Counted from the stretch's first letter, positions 9,009 to 18,800 are shown. The stretch is DNA of 64,000 nt from Streptomyces sp. YIM 121038 (GCF_006088715.1 NZ_CP030771.1:3534001-3598000); one strand, 5' to 3'. Numbers and translations are program-made. The notes: a model not told the origin generated them from the letters alone.

Positions 9009-10403
9009 TCAGGCCTCGGCCTTCTCCTCACCGTCCTTGTCCGCCTCGGCGGCGGCCTCGGCGGCCTCGCCCTCGGCGGAGTCGGCCTCGTCCTCGTCGT
9101 CGAGGTCCACGACCTCGCCGTTGGTGTCCTTGACCGTGGCGGCCTCGACGACCACCGCGAGCGCCTTGCCGCGGGCGACCTCGCCGACGAGCATCGGGAC
9201 CTGGCCGCCCTCGACGACAGCCTGGGCGAACTGGTCGGGGCTCATGCCGGAGGACTGGGCGCGACGCATGAGGTGCTCGGTGAGCTCCTCCTGGTTCACG
9301 TTCAGCTTCTCCTTGTTGACCAGCTCGTCGAGGATGAACTGGGTCTTGATGCCCTTGACCGCCTGCTCGCGGGTCTCGGCGTCGAACTCCTCCTCGGTCT
9401 TGCCCTGGATCTCCAGGTACTTGCCGAGGTCGAGGCCCATCTGGCCGAGCTGGTGGTGCTCCAGGTTGTGCTTGCGGGTGCGGATCTCGTCCTCGAGGAG
9501 CTTCTCGGGGACCGGCACCTCGACGAGCTCCAGGAGCTTGTCCAGGACGCGCTCCTGGGCCTGGGTGGCCTGGTCGAACTGGCGGGCCGTCTCCAGGCGC
9601 TTGCGGCTGTCGCCCTTCAGCTCGTCCAGGGTGTCGAACTCGGACGCCAGCTGCGCGAAGTCGTCGTCCAGCTCCGGCAGTTCGCGCTTGGCGACCTGGG
9701 TGACCTTGACGGTGACCTCGGCCTCCTTGCCCGCCGCGGAGCCGCCCTTCAGCTCGGAGGTGAAGGTGGCCTCGCCGTCGGCCTCCAGGCCCTTCACGGC
9801 GTCGTCGATGCCCTCGAGGAGCTCGCCGGAGCCGATGGTGTACGAGACGCCGCTGGCGACGCCGTCCTCCAGGACCTCGCCGTCGACCTTGGCCTCCAGG
9901 TCGATCGTCACGACGTCGCCGTCCTCGGCGGCGCGCTCGACCGGCGCGGTGGACGCGAAGCGGCCCCGCAGGTCCTCGACGGCCTTGTCGACGTCCTCGT
10001 CGCTGACCTCGACCGCGTCGACCTCGACCTCGATGCCGGAGTAGTCCGGGATCTCGATGGTCGGGCGGACGTCGACCTCGGCGGTGAAGCTGAGGGTCTC
10101 GTTGTCCTTGAGCTCGGTGATGTCGACCTCGGGCTGGCCGAGGACGTTGAGCTCGGCCTCGTTGACCGCCTCCGTGTAGAACTTCGGGAGGGCGTCGTTG
10201 ACGGCCTCCTCCAGCACAGCACCGCGGCCGAACCGCTGGTCGATGACCCGGGCGGGGATCTTGCCCTTACGGAAGCCCTTCACCGTGACCTGCTGGTTGA
10301 TCTTCTTGTACGCCGCGTCGAGGCTGTCCTTGAGCTCCTCGAAGGGCACCTCGACAGTGAGCCGAACCCGGGTCGGGTTCAGGGTCTCCACGGCGCTCTT
10401 CAC
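9009..10403 (-). CDS. tig: Trigger factor, ribosome-bound chaperone and peptidyl-prolyl isomerase
   Basis: 464 residues. N-terminal ribosome-binding domain carries the signature GFRKGKIP near residues 42-49; the central FKBP-like PPIase domain follows ([15 protein letters not shown] region, about 155-240), and the helical C-terminal domain ends in a strongly acidic tail ([12 protein letters not shown] ... [10 protein letters not shown]), usual in actinobacterial trigger factors. Chosen start is GTG (VKSAVETL) with AGGAGA upstream; longer in-frame extensions run into the promoter region. A plausible -10 TACTAT lies at 10475-10480. Conserved neighbour of clpP1/clpP2. Confidence 0.96.
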   Translation of the reverse strand: MKSAVETLNPTRVRLTVEVPFEELKDSLDAAYKKINQQVTVKGFRKGKIPARVIDQRFGRGAVLEEAVNDALPKFYTEAVNEAELNVLGQPEVDITELKDNETLSFTAEVDVRPTIEIPDYSGIEVEVDAVEVSDEDVDKAVEDLRGRFASTAPVERAAEDGDVVTIDLEAKVDGEVLEDGVASGVSYTIGSGELLEGIDDAVKGLEADGEATFTSELKGGSAAGKEAEVTVKVTQVAKRELPELDDDFAQLASEFDTLDELKGDSRKRLETARQFDQATQAQERVLDKLLELVEVPVPEKLLEDEIRTRKHNLEHHQLGQMGLDLGKYLEIQGKTEEEFDAETREQAVKGIKTQFILDELVNKEKLNVNQEELTEHLMRRAQSSGMSPDQFAQAVVEGGQVPMLVGEVARGKALAVVVEAATVKDTNGEVVDLDDEDEADSAEGEAAEAAAEADKDGEEKAEA

Positions 10404-10610
10404 GGTTCGGTCTCCTTGTGGGCTGACTGCTTGGGTTTCTGCCCGGTCGAGAGACACACGGGCACACAGCTTGCATAGTAACGGCACGCGGGAGCCGACC
10501 CACAATGCGATCTTGAAAGACGGGCCGAAGACAGGCCGCGAATCCGGCCGGAGCGCCCGCATCCGGATCCTCGGCCCGGGAAACCGGCCACTGAGCTGGA
10601 GAGATCCTGC

Positions 10611-10687
10611 TGGTCGGGGTGGCGGGATTTGAACCCACGGCCTTCCGCTCCCAAAGCGGACGCGCTACCAAGCTGCGCCACACCCCG
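10611..10687 (-). tRNA. tRNA-Pro (UGG)
   Basis: Minus-strand cloverleaf: acceptor CGGGGTG/CACCCCG, anticodon stem TCCGC/GCGGA with loop TTTGGGA giving anticodon TGG, T-arm with GGTTCAAATCC. The 3' CCA is encoded (10611-10613), discriminator A. It lies 207 nt upstream of tig on the same strand. Confidence 0.95.
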
Positions 10688-10846
10688 TCGGTGCGACACG
10701 TAGGGTACATGCCCGCGGGGGGTGCGGCGCCCGCTTGCGGGGGCGCGCGCAGAGCGCGGGGACGGGGGTGTGCGGCGGACCGCCGTGACCCGCTACGATG
10801 CATGCCGTGCCGCGCTCGCCGATCTGCGAGCCGCTGCACCAGCTGT

Positions 10847-10920
10847 GCGGGCGTAGCTCAATGGTAGAGCCCTAGTCTTCCAAACTAGCTACGCGGGTTC
10901 GATTCCCGTCGCCCGCTCCA
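10847..10920 (+). tRNA. tRNA-Gly (UCC)
   Basis: Acceptor GCGGGCG/CGCCCGC, short D-arm (AGCTCAATGGTAGAGC), anticodon stem CTAGT/ACTAG with loop CTTCCAA giving anticodon TCC, T-arm GGGTTCGATTCCC, discriminator T and an encoded CCA. It is divergent from tRNA-Pro; a TACGAT hexamer at 10794-10799 may be its -10. Confidence 0.95.
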
Positions 10921-10922
10921 CG

Positions 10923-10975
10923 GCCTCCGGCCCGGCGCCCAGGTTCGTCCCTGGGCCCCGGGCCGGAGGCTTTTT
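10923..10975 (+). terminator. Intrinsic terminator of tRNA-Gly
   Basis: Long GC hairpin (GCCTCCGGCCC 10923-10933 with 10960-10970, plus an inner CCAGG/CCTGG stem) followed directly by TTTTT, one of the few T-tract terminators in the window. Confidence 0.9.
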
Positions 10976-11003
10976 CACGCCCGCGCGCGCCCGCGCACAC
11001 CGG

Positions 11004-13133
11004 TCACGGGTTGCGTATGTCGAGGCTGTACACGGAGCGGATGCCGTAGGGGACGTAGAGCGCGTCGCCGACGAGGGTCGGCGGGACGCCGGAGACCACG
11101 CCCACGACGCCACCGGCGATCTCGGAGCCTGCACGGGTCCACCGCACGCGGCCGGTCCTGCGGTCGAGGGCCGCGAGACGGCCTCCGGGAGAGGCGACGA
11201 AGACGTACTCGTCCGAGACAAGCGGCGGACCGGGGAACTCCACTCCGGAGTCGCGCTCCCACTTGAGGCGCCTCGTCAGCGGGTCGACGGCACGCACGCC
11301 ACCGCCTTGGCGCGTGAAGTAGAGGGTGCCGCGGCTGAGGGTCACGTCGCTCGCGGGCGGCTCCAGTGGCAGCGACACGGGGTCCGCGTCGCGGGTGTCC
11401 ACGTCGACGGTCAGGATCCCGGTGCCCTCCTCCTCCACGTCGGAGCTGACGAAGACGAGCCGGTCGGCGCTCCGGCCGACGAGATCCTGCTGTCCGTCGA
11501 GCGTGACCGTCCAGCTCCGCCTGCCGTCGGAAGGGGCGACGCGGTGGACACGGGTGACGTCTCCGCCCTTGGTGCTGGCGTAGCAGAGCAGGTAGCCGTC
11601 GCCGGCCGCCACGGCCACCTGACAGGTCGCGTCCCCGGTCGAGGGCACCGGCAGGGGCCGCTTCCAGCGCACCTCGCCGTCGGCCTCGTTCAGCAGGGCG
11701 TACGAGGTCCCCGCGGCGCCGTACACGGTGAGGATGCCGTCGTCCGTGCGAGCCGCGTGCCCACTGACGTCCGGGGCGGGGTCCGGCGCCTGCGCGTGGG
11801 GGCCGCGCTCGACGGGCCGGGACCACAGGACCTTGCCGATCCGGGCGTCGACCGCCTCGATGGCGTAGTTGTCATCGGGATCGCTGTCGCCCCTCCCGTC
11901 GGCGATCTGGTTGTTCCCGTAGACGAAGACGCGTCGGCCCGCGGCCCCGATGACGGCGCCCTCGCTGTTCAGGACCGGGCTCGCGCTGGAGTTGACCGGC
12001 AAGCCCCACTCCTTCTTGCCGGTGGCGAGCGAGAGCCGTACGGCCTTGACGTCGTCGCCCGCGCAGATGAGTCCGCCGTCCACCGCGGTGCAGCCGCTGA
12101 AGGAGCCGCCCGGAGAGTCGTCCTCGCTGACGACCTCGCTCCGCCAGGCCCGCCAGCCGTCGGGCAGATCGCTGGGCGGACGGTGGCCGGGCAGCCACAT
12201 GACCAGCCCGGCGGTGAGGCCGGCGAGCAGAGCGCCACACACCGACGCGGCGATCACCAGCCGACGGCGGCGACGCGGGCGGGTGACGGGCGGGGGTTCC
12301 GCCTCGGCGAGCCGGGGCGGAAGGGGGTCACCCCGCAGCAGGGCCAGGAGTTCGTCCGGGGTCGGGCGTTCCTTGGGGTGTTTGGCCAGGCAGAGGGTGA
12401 CCAGGGCGCGCAGGTCGGGGGGTACGGCGTCGAGCCGGGCGTCGCCCTCGACGACGCGGGTCGCCGTCTCGTACGGGGAGACGTCGTCGAAGGGGCCCCG
12501 GCCCGTGGCGGCGTGGACCAGGACGGAACCGAGGGAGAAGACGTCGGACGCGGGGCCCACGTCGCGGGGCGAGGTGAGCTGCTCCGGGGACATGTAGGGC
12601 GGGGTGCCCATGACGCGGCCGGTCTGGGTGAGGGGGTCCCCGGCGAGGGCCTCGGCGGCGCGGGAGACGCCGAAGTCGATGACGCGGGGGCCGTCGTCGG
12701 CCAGCATCACGTTGGCCGGTTTCAGATCGCGGTGGACGACGCCCACGCGGTGGATGTCGCGCAGCGCCTCGGCGAGGCCCGCCGCGAGCTCCGGGAGGCG
12801 CTCCGCGGGCAGCGGGCCGTGGCGGCGCACGTGCTCGCCCAGGTTCTCGCCCGGAATGTAGAGCGTGGCCATCCACGGGCTCGGCGCGTCCGCGTCGGCG
12901 TCCACGACGGGGGCGGTGAAGGCGCCGCTGACCTGCCGCGCGGCCTCGACCTCGCGACGGAACCGGGTGCGGAATTCCGGATCATCGGCGTACTGCGCGT
13001 GCACGACCTTGACCGCGAGGCGCCGTCCCGACGCGGAGCGCGCGAGATAGACGACGCCCATCCCGCCCGAGCCGAGGCGGTCCTCGACCGGATAGCCGCC
13101 GACGTCCTCAGGGTCCGTTTCCCGCAGCGCCAC
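11004..13133 (-). CDS. Membrane Ser/Thr protein kinase with extracytoplasmic PQQ-type beta-propeller
   Basis: 709 residues. Cytosolic kinase domain with glycine loop GSGGMG (21-26), Lys42, HRDLKPAN (135-142) and DFG (154-156), so it looks active. A proline/arginine-rich juxtamembrane linker leads to one helix (about 292-314). The external 395 residues contain repeated blades of the form G-x-x-x-ALDRRTGRVRW (for example VDARIGKVLWSR, EADGEVRWKR), as in PQQ-like propellers that sense ligands or cell-wall fragments. Likely role is signalling from outside to inside; ligand and substrates are unknown. A 66-aa membrane protein lies just upstream on the same strand and may be cotranscribed. Confidence 0.9.
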   Translation of the reverse strand: MALRETDPEDVGGYPVEDRLGSGGMGVVYLARSASGRRLAVKVVHAQYADDPEFRTRFRREVEAARQVSGAFTAPVVDADADAPSPWMATLYIPGENLGEHVRRHGPLPAERLPELAAGLAEALRDIHRVGVVHRDLKPANVMLADDGPRVIDFGVSRAAEALAGDPLTQTGRVMGTPPYMSPEQLTSPRDVGPASDVFSLGSVLVHAATGRGPFDDVSPYETATRVVEGDARLDAVPPDLRALVTLCLAKHPKERPTPDELLALLRGDPLPPRLAEAEPPPVTRPRRRRRLVIAASVCGALLAGLTAGLVMWLPGHRPPSDLPDGWRAWRSEVVSEDDSPGGSFSGCTAVDGGLICAGDDVKAVRLSLATGKKEWGLPVNSSASPVLNSEGAVIGAAGRRVFVYGNNQIADGRGDSDPDDNYAIEAVDARIGKVLWSRPVERGPHAQAPDPAPDVSGHAARTDDGILTVYGAAGTSYALLNEADGEVRWKRPLPVPSTGDATCQVAVAAGDGYLLCYASTKGGDVTRVHRVAPSDGRRSWTVTLDGQQDLVGRSADRLVFVSSDVEEEGTGILTVDVDTRDADPVSLPLEPPASDVTLSRGTLYFTRQGGGVRAVDPLTRRLKWERDSGVEFPGPPLVSDEYVFVASPGGRLAALDRRTGRVRWTRAGSEIAGGVVGVVSGVPPTLVGDALYVPYGIRSVYSLDIRNP

Positions 13134-13176
13134 CGCTCCCAGACCCCCCAGTGTCGCCGCGGCCGGCCGTCAGCCG

Positions 13177-13377
13177 TCAGAACTGTATGTCGCCGATGGT
13201 CTCCGCCAAGGAGTTGAGAAGCTCCTGGATGTCGTCCGCCATTCCCGTCGAGGCGAGGGTGAAGCCGAAAGTCGCCGCGACGATGGCAGGCCATACCTTG
13301 ATGTTCCCTTGACGAATCATCAAGACGAGGACGATCGCCAACAGCAGTACCACTGACAGCGAAATGGCCACACTCAT
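13177..13377 (-). CDS. Small membrane protein, two hydrophobic segments
   Basis: 66 residues: one strongly hydrophobic helix (about 2-20), a short basic loop (RQGNIKVW), a second weaker helix ending in FGFTLASTG, then an amphipathic acidic tail (DDIQELLNSLAETIGD). ATG chosen over the adjacent GTG one codon upstream. In layout it resembles small proteins I associate with actinomycete conjugative elements; this is an impression from memory. It is 43 nt upstream of the kinase gene, so cotranscription is likely. Confidence 0.6.
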   Translation of the reverse strand: MSVAISLSVVLLLAIVLVLMIRQGNIKVWPAIVAATFGFTLASTGMADDIQELLNSLAETIGDIQF

Positions 13378-14085
13378 CACACCCTAGGTCGGTCGCTCTC
13401 CCGCCCGGGGGGTACGGCCCCGCACACCCCCGCCAGGAACCATCGTGCCACCAACACGACCGCCCTATGCGGCCGGTGACACATCGTCGGCCACGCGTTG
13501 ACCAGTGACGCACCCGTCCCGCCCGTGTCCCGGAGGGCCGCGGGGCACGCGCCGCACGGGCGCCACCCGCATCCGTACGGCAATTCGACGGTTCCACTGG
13601 AGGGCGAATTCGACGTGATCGTTTCCATGGCCAGCCATCGCCCCGAGGCCTCGCGCACCGGCTCCCGCACCGGCAGTTCACCGGGAATTCGAATGGTGGC
13701 CGAGAACACATCGCACGGGTTCCCATAACCCATCACGGACCGATCAACCAGGACATTTCACCAGAGTCGCCCGCAGGCGTTATGCACGATTTAAGCGGTA
13801 CGAGTGGTGACGTATCGGACAGCGATCAGTGAGTTTTCGGTCTTTCGCCCCGGGTACCCGGAGTCCAATTGCGGGAACCCGGCCGAGCGGCGGACAGACG
13901 GACCGACCGGGGTTGTCGACGTCGTTACGAGCGTATTGGCGAGGCATTGCACGAATGAATGAGCCGAGAGTTTTACGGCAGCGGCGGAGCGGCGCTAGGG
14001 TGCCCCAGATGTTCCACGCTGCCATGACCCCCGTAGGCGCAGTGCGGTCCCGGATCGTCTCACCGAGCTCTTGGTGGGAGGGCCT
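13378..14085. other. 708-base intergenic region between the kinase unit and the acyltransferase
   Basis: No gene is strongly supported. A 119-codon minus-strand frame (13377-13736) ends TGATG on the start of the 66-aa gene, with reasonably high GC at third positions, but has no RBS or recognised motif. The plus-strand side has a candidate promoter for the acyltransferase. Base composition is slightly lower in GC than the flanks. Confidence 0.35.
13972..14001 (+). promoter_or_regulatory. Candidate promoter of the acyltransferase gene
   Basis: TTTACG (13972-13977), 18-nt spacer, TAGGGT (13996-14001), about 85 nt before the GTG start. Fits the SigHrdB-type consensus moderately. Confidence 0.35.
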
Positions 14086-15285
14086 GTGACGAACTCCGTG
14101 CAGCCGCACGGCCGGCACCGGGCACCGCTGCCCCCCGTGCAGGAGACGGCCCCGCACTCCTTTGGACCCGCTTCCCCCCACCACTCCCCCCGGCCCGCCG
14201 CTCCCGCCCCGCGCTCCGCCACCGGCCCCGCCGGACGCCCCGCCAAGCAGCGCGACGCGTTCTTCGACAACGCCAAGTACCTGGCGATCGTGCTCGTCGC
14301 GATGGCCCACGCGTGGGAGCCGCTGACCGATCACAGCCGCACCGCCGAGGCGCTGTACATGACCGTGTACACGTTTCACATGCCGGCCTTCATCCTGATC
14401 TCCGGCTATTTCTCCCGCAGTTTCGACATGCGGCCCGACCGGCTCAAGCGCCTGGTGACGGGCGTCGCCGTGCCGTACGTCGTCTTCGAGGTCGCCTACA
14501 CCTTCTTCAAGCGGTGGGCGGACGACGACCCGACGCAGCCGATCAGCCTGCTTGACCCCTGGTACCTGACCTGGTTCCTGATCGCCCTGTTCGTGTGGCG
14601 CCTCACGGTCCCGCTGTGGAAGGTCGTGCGCTGGCCGGTGCCGCTCTCCCTGTGCGTGGCCCTGCTCGCCGTCATCTCCCCCGACATCGGCGACGACCTG
14701 GACCTCCAACGGGTCCTGCAGTTCATGCCGTTCTTCGTCCTCGGCCTGTTCCTGAAGCCCGAGCACTTCCAGCTGGTGCGGCGGCGCGAGGTCCGGATCC
14801 TGTCGGTGCCCGTCTTCGCCTGCGCGGTCGCGCTCGCGTACTGGGCGGCGCCGCGGATGACGTCGGTGTGGTTCTACCGGCGCGAGAGCGCCCAGGAGCT
14901 GGGCGTGCCGTGGTGGGTCGGCGTCGTGATGACGCTGGCGCTCTTCGGCTGCTCCGTGGTGCTCACGGCGTGCTTCTTCGCGTGGGTGCCGCGGCGGAAG
15001 ATGTGGTTCACCGTCCTGGGCGCGGGAACCCTGTACGGGTATCTGTTGCACGGGTTCCTCGCGAAGGGCTCCCGGTTCTGGGGCTGGTTCGAGGACTACG
15101 CGTGGCTGCACCGGCCGCTGGGCGAGGTGTTCGTCTCGGTGGTGGCCGCGGCGGTGGTCACGGCGCTGTGCACGCCGGTGGTGCGGCGGGTGTTCCGCTT
15201 CGCGATGGAGCCCCGGATGGAGTGGGCGTTCCGCCGCGACGCCACCGAGGTCGCCCGGGAACGGGCGGGAGCCTCCGCCCGCTAG
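14086..15285 (+). CDS. Integral-membrane acyltransferase (acyltransferase-3 family)
   Basis: 399 residues. After a proline-rich cytosolic N-terminus (about 1-60) the family signature FFDNAKYLAIVLVAMAHAW gives the first helix with the conserved His; about nine further helices follow, with R/K-rich loops. Family members transfer acetyl or other acyl groups to sugars or cell-wall polymers (OatA and Fuc4NAc-type enzymes); the substrate here is unknown. GTG start chosen because GGGAGGG lies just before it; an in-frame TTG five codons upstream would put that RBS inside the gene. It is alone in its orientation and shares a terminator with the convergent ABC operon. Confidence 0.85.
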   Translation: MTNSVQPHGRHRAPLPPVQETAPHSFGPASPHHSPRPAAPAPRSATGPAGRPAKQRDAFFDNAKYLAIVLVAMAHAWEPLTDHSRTAEALYMTVYTFHMPAFILISGYFSRSFDMRPDRLKRLVTGVAVPYVVFEVAYTFFKRWADDDPTQPISLLDPWYLTWFLIALFVWRLTVPLWKVVRWPVPLSLCVALLAVISPDIGDDLDLQRVLQFMPFFVLGLFLKPEHFQLVRRREVRILSVPVFACAVALAYWAAPRMTSVWFYRRESAQELGVPWWVGVVMTLALFGCSVVLTACFFAWVPRRKMWFTVLGAGTLYGYLLHGFLAKGSRFWGWFEDYAWLHRPLGEVFVSVVAAAVVTALCTPVVRRVFRFAMEPRMEWAFRRDATEVARERAGASAR

Positions 15286-15296
15286 GCCCCCCGAAC

Positions 15297-15339
15297 GCAC
15301 AGCCCCAGGCGCTCAGTTGCTCGGAGCCTGGGGCTGTGC
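15297..15339. terminator. Bidirectional terminator
   Basis: 14-bp perfect arms (GCACAGCCCCAGGC 15297-15310 with 15326-15339) between the convergent acyltransferase and ABC permease genes. Confidence 0.85.
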
Positions 15340-15370
15340 TCGCGGCCGGGGCCGGCCCTTCGGACAGGCC

Positions 15371-17818
15371 CTAGGTCTGCCGCAGGGCCGCGCGGGCCGG
15401 GAGGGTCGTGGCCAGGAGGCCCAGGAGGACCGCCGAGCCCGCGAAGGACGCGTAGAGCAGGGGCGGGACGTACGGGGACTCCCCGGTGAGGCCGCGCATC
15501 ATCGGCACCAGCGTGGCGAGCGCGATGGCCGTACCGATGATCACGCCCGCGCAGGTCACGAGCAGGGCCTCCCAGCGGACCATCCGCATCACCTGGCTTC
15601 GGGTCGAGCCGATCAGGCGCAGCATGCCGAGCTCGCGGCGCCGGTCGAGGACCGTCATCACCAGGGTGTTGACGGCGGCGACGGCCGCGAAGCCGCCGAG
15701 GACGGCCGCCATGACGGTGTTGGCCCAGGCGTTGAGCTTCCGGTCGAGGGACTGGGCGGTGGTGTAGCCGTCCCGGTCGCTGACCGTGCCGAGGGACTTC
15801 AGCCCGGCCGCCGTGCCGCCCTTCGTCCAGATCTCCGTGTCGAGCGCGGCCGTGACGTGCTGGCGCACCGCGGCGGCGGGCAGCGTGACCTGGGAGAGGC
15901 CGAGGCCCCGCTCGTACGTCGCCGCGAGCGTCGGCCGGATCTTCGTGCCGTCGGGCAGGCGCAGCTCGACGCGGTCGCAGGTCTTCAGGTGCGCGGAGGT
16001 CGCGAGGTTCGCGTCGAGGCCGATCTCGCCCTCGCGCAGGGTCAGTTCGCCGGTCTCCACGTTCAGGTCCTGCACCTCGGCGAGGTCCGCGGCGGAGCCG
16101 GTGACGCCCTGGGCGGACGCGGACTGCAGCCAGCGGTCGCCGCCGGAGCCCATGGGGATGAGTACGGACGTCTTCAACAGGCCGACCGCGGAGGTCACTT
16201 CGGGGGCCTTCGCCGCCTCGCGCACGGCGCCGGGGCCGAAGCCCGCGCCGGAGGTGACGATGTGGTCGGCGGTGATGCCGTCCCGCTGCTGGTCGGCCGT
16301 CACCTTGTCCTCGCTGGTGTGCATGAAGACGAGCGTGGAGGCGAACGCCATGGCGAGGACGATCGGGGTGATGGCGGAGGCCAGCCTGCGGGCGTTCGTA
16401 CGGGAGTTGGCGGCCGCGAGGGACGCGGAGGCGCCCGCGCCGCGCAGCGGCAGGCCGAAGAGGGCCGCGCAGCCGCGGGCCACCAGCGGGCCGAGCAGCG
16501 CCACCGCCAGCATGAACAGCATGACGACGCCGAGGGCCGCGTTCGCCGCGTCGTCGCCGGTCGAGGTGGCGGCGACCCGGGACAGGACGATGCCGCCCAC
16601 GGTCGCGGCGATGCCGAGCGGCGTACGGATCCAGCCGGGCCGCAGCCGCTCCACCGAGGCCTCGCTGAGGGCCTGCCCCGGCTTGATGCGGGAGGGGCGG
16701 CGCGCGGCCGTGTACCCGGCGAACAGGGCGGTGAGGACGGCCGTGCCCGCCGCCGTGACGAGCGGGATCCAGGACACGGCGAGGTCCACCGCGTCCGGGA
16801 CGGCGCCGCGGTCCTTGAGCTGGCCGAACCACCAGTTCGCCAGGGCGATGCCGGGCAGACAGCCGAGGGCGCCCGCGAGCGGGGCGACGAGCAGCGTCTC
16901 GGTGGCGATGGTGCGGCGCACCTGGCGCGGGGTCGTGCCGATGGCGCGCAGCAGGGCGAACTCGCGGGCCCGCTGGCCGACGGAGAGCGCGACGGTGCCC
17001 GCCGCGGTGAAGACGGCGACCACCGCGGCGATGCCGCCGAAGGAGCCGCCGAGGCCGGTGAGCAGTTCCTCGGCGCCGACGAGCGAGGGGTCCTCGACGC
17101 CGCCGCGGTCCTCGCCCGTGTGGACCTTCGCCTTGCCGTCGAGGGCCTTGGCGACCTGGGCCTTCAGGGCCGCCTCGGTGACGCCGTCCTTGGGCAGGAC
17201 CGCGATCGCGTCGACGCGGCCCGGGTGCCCGGAGAGGCGGAGCGCGTCGGCGTCGCGGAACCAGACGGTGGGCTCGGCGGCGCCGGAGACCGTGCCGGAG
17301 ACCCGGACCTCGCGGGGGCCCGCCGCCGTGGTCAGCGTCACGCGGTCGCCGACGCGGGCCCCGGTGCCCGCGAGGACCGCCTCGCCCGCGGCGGGCGCGC
17401 GGCCCGCCGTGAGCTTCTCGCCGGTGAAGGCGGTGGCTCCCCAGCCGTGCGCGGTCAGGGCCTTGCCGCCCCCGGCCGCGAGCGCCACCGGGAAGGTGAC
17501 GTCCGCGACGGCCGTGCGCGCGCCGGGCACCGCCGCGGCCTTCGCGACCAGGGAGCCGTCGAGACGGGCCCGGTCCGGGACCGGCTCGGTGGAGGCGCTG
17601 TCGCCGCTGCCGAAGTGGACGCGCTGGTCGGCGGCGGCCACGACGGGCGCGTCCGCGTAGCGGGTGGGCGGCACGGAGGCGCGCAGGCCCGTCTCCAGGA
17701 GGATGCCGCAGGCCGACACGATCAGGGACGCCATCATCAGCGCGACGAACGTGCCGACGAACGCGGCGGGCTTGAAACGGACGGCCGCGCGGGCCAGGCC
17801 GTTCGGGACGAAGCTCAT
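15371..17818 (-). CDS. FtsX/MacB-type ABC transporter permease
   Basis: 815-residue permease in which two FtsX modules are fused, each with an extracytoplasmic domain and a group of membrane helices, about 10 helices in total. One is near residues 17-40; the others cluster near residues 260-500 and 690-815, with large external loops between. The motif REFALLRAIGTTPRQVRR (about 285) and its repeat RRRELGMLRLIGSTRSQV (about 720) are typical of this family. Such systems export lipoproteins, peptides or antibiotics, or act in mechanotransmission. The ATG start overlaps the stop of the upstream ATPase gene (ATGA), so translation is coupled. Confidence 0.9.
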   Translation of the reverse strand: MSFVPNGLARAAVRFKPAAFVGTFVALMMASLIVSACGILLETGLRASVPPTRYADAPVVAAADQRVHFGSGDSASTEPVPDRARLDGSLVAKAAAVPGARTAVADVTFPVALAAGGGKALTAHGWGATAFTGEKLTAGRAPAAGEAVLAGTGARVGDRVTLTTAAGPREVRVSGTVSGAAEPTVWFRDADALRLSGHPGRVDAIAVLPKDGVTEAALKAQVAKALDGKAKVHTGEDRGGVEDPSLVGAEELLTGLGGSFGGIAAVVAVFTAAGTVALSVGQRAREFALLRAIGTTPRQVRRTIATETLLVAPLAGALGCLPGIALANWWFGQLKDRGAVPDAVDLAVSWIPLVTAAGTAVLTALFAGYTAARRPSRIKPGQALSEASVERLRPGWIRTPLGIAATVGGIVLSRVAATSTGDDAANAALGVVMLFMLAVALLGPLVARGCAALFGLPLRGAGASASLAAANSRTNARRLASAITPIVLAMAFASTLVFMHTSEDKVTADQQRDGITADHIVTSGAGFGPGAVREAAKAPEVTSAVGLLKTSVLIPMGSGGDRWLQSASAQGVTGSAADLAEVQDLNVETGELTLREGEIGLDANLATSAHLKTCDRVELRLPDGTKIRPTLAATYERGLGLSQVTLPAAAVRQHVTAALDTEIWTKGGTAAGLKSLGTVSDRDGYTTAQSLDRKLNAWANTVMAAVLGGFAAVAAVNTLVMTVLDRRRELGMLRLIGSTRSQVMRMVRWEALLVTCAGVIIGTAIALATLVPMMRGLTGESPYVPPLLYASFAGSAVLLGLLATTLPARAALRQT

Positions 17819-18666
17819 GCCGCCGCCACTCCCGCGTACGGGGGTGCGGGCGTGGCCGCGGGCGCCGCCAGGGCGCGCATCCGGTCCGCGATCCGCGCGG
17901 CCGACGCGCCCTCCAGACGGTCCACGATCTCGCCGTCGGCCAGGAACAGCGTGCGGTCCGCGTACGCGGCGGCGGCCGGGTCGTGGGTGACCATCACCAC
18001 GGTGGCGCCCATGCCGTCGACGGCCGAGCGCAGCAGGCCGAGGATCTCCGCGGCCGTGGTCGTGTCCAGGGCGCCCGTCGGCTCGTCGGCGAACACCACG
18101 TCCGGCTCGGTCACCAGGGCGCGGGCGATCGCGACGCGCTGCTGCTGGCCGCCGGAGAGCTGTCCCGGGCGGCGCCTGCCCTTGTCGCCGAGGCCCACGC
18201 GGGCCAGGACGTCGGCGGCCTTGCGGTGGTCGGGCCGGTGGCCCGCGAGGCGCATCGGCAGCAGGACGTTCTGCTCGACGGTGAGCGAGGGCAGCAGGTT
18301 GAAGGCCTGGAACACGAAGCCCAGGCGGGTGCGGCGCAGGGCCGTCAGCTTGTTCTCGCTCATGCCGGTGATCTCGGTGCCGCCGAGGTGGACCGTGCCG
18401 GCCGTGGGGCGGTCCAGGCCCGCCGCGCACTGCAGGAACGTGGACTTGCCGGAGCCGGAGGGGCCCATCACGGCGGTGAAGCTGCCGCGGGGCAGGGCGA
18501 GGTCGATGCCGCGCAGGGCGTGCACGGCCCGGTTGCCGCGGCCGTACTGGCGGCGGACGCCGCGCAGCTCCACCGCCCAGTCGGCCGGGGCGCCGTACGG
18601 TGCCCTCTGCTCGGGGGCGGGGGTCGCGCTCTGCTGGCCCCGCTGCCTCTTCTTGCGCAGCCCCAT
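17815..18666 (-). CDS. ABC transporter ATP-binding protein (LolD/MacB type)
   Basis: 283 residues. After a 30-residue basic extension come Walker A GPSGSGKS (68-75), Q-loop FVFQAFNLLPSLT (about 118-130), signature LSGGQQQR (170-177), Walker B VVFADEPTGALD (about 190-201) and switch His in MVTHD. The short Q-loop with NLLPSLTV places it with exporter ATPases partnered by FtsX-type permeases, matching the overlapping downstream gene. Substrate is unknown. No two-component genes are adjacent, unlike many bacitracin-type exporters. Confidence 0.93.
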   Translation of the reverse strand: MGLRKKRQRGQQSATPAPEQRAPYGAPADWAVELRGVRRQYGRGNRAVHALRGIDLALPRGSFTAVMGPSGSGKSTFLQCAAGLDRPTAGTVHLGGTEITGMSENKLTALRRTRLGFVFQAFNLLPSLTVEQNVLLPMRLAGHRPDHRKAADVLARVGLGDKGRRRPGQLSGGQQQRVAIARALVTEPDVVFADEPTGALDTTTAAEILGLLRSAVDGMGATVVMVTHDPAAAAYADRTLFLADGEIVDRLEGASAARIADRMRALAAPAATPAPPYAGVAAA

Positions 18667-18800
18667 GGCTTGCCCAGCCCTTCCGTAGTCCTGTCCGTGC
18701 TCGATGCATCGAACCTACGGATCCGGGTCCTGTCCGGGCCATGAGGTGCACCGGCGAATGGGGGGTGGGGTTTCCCCCACCTGCCCCCTCAGGCTGTCCC

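Noticed and set aside
13377..13736. 119-codon frame upstream of the 66-aa membrane gene
   Set aside because: Its TGATG overlap is suggestive, but there is no RBS or recognisable motif, so I did not list it as a gene; mentioned in a finding.
10611..14085. Integrated element next to the tRNA genes
   Set aside because: tRNA-Pro and tRNA-Gly are common integration sites, but I found no integrase, excisionase or second copy of the tRNA 3' end in the window.
15317..18688. 1123-codon plus-strand frame over the ABC exporter operon
   Set aside because: Composition is repetitive R/G/E/V typical of antisense; the minus strand holds complete Walker and FtsX motifs with ATGA coupling.
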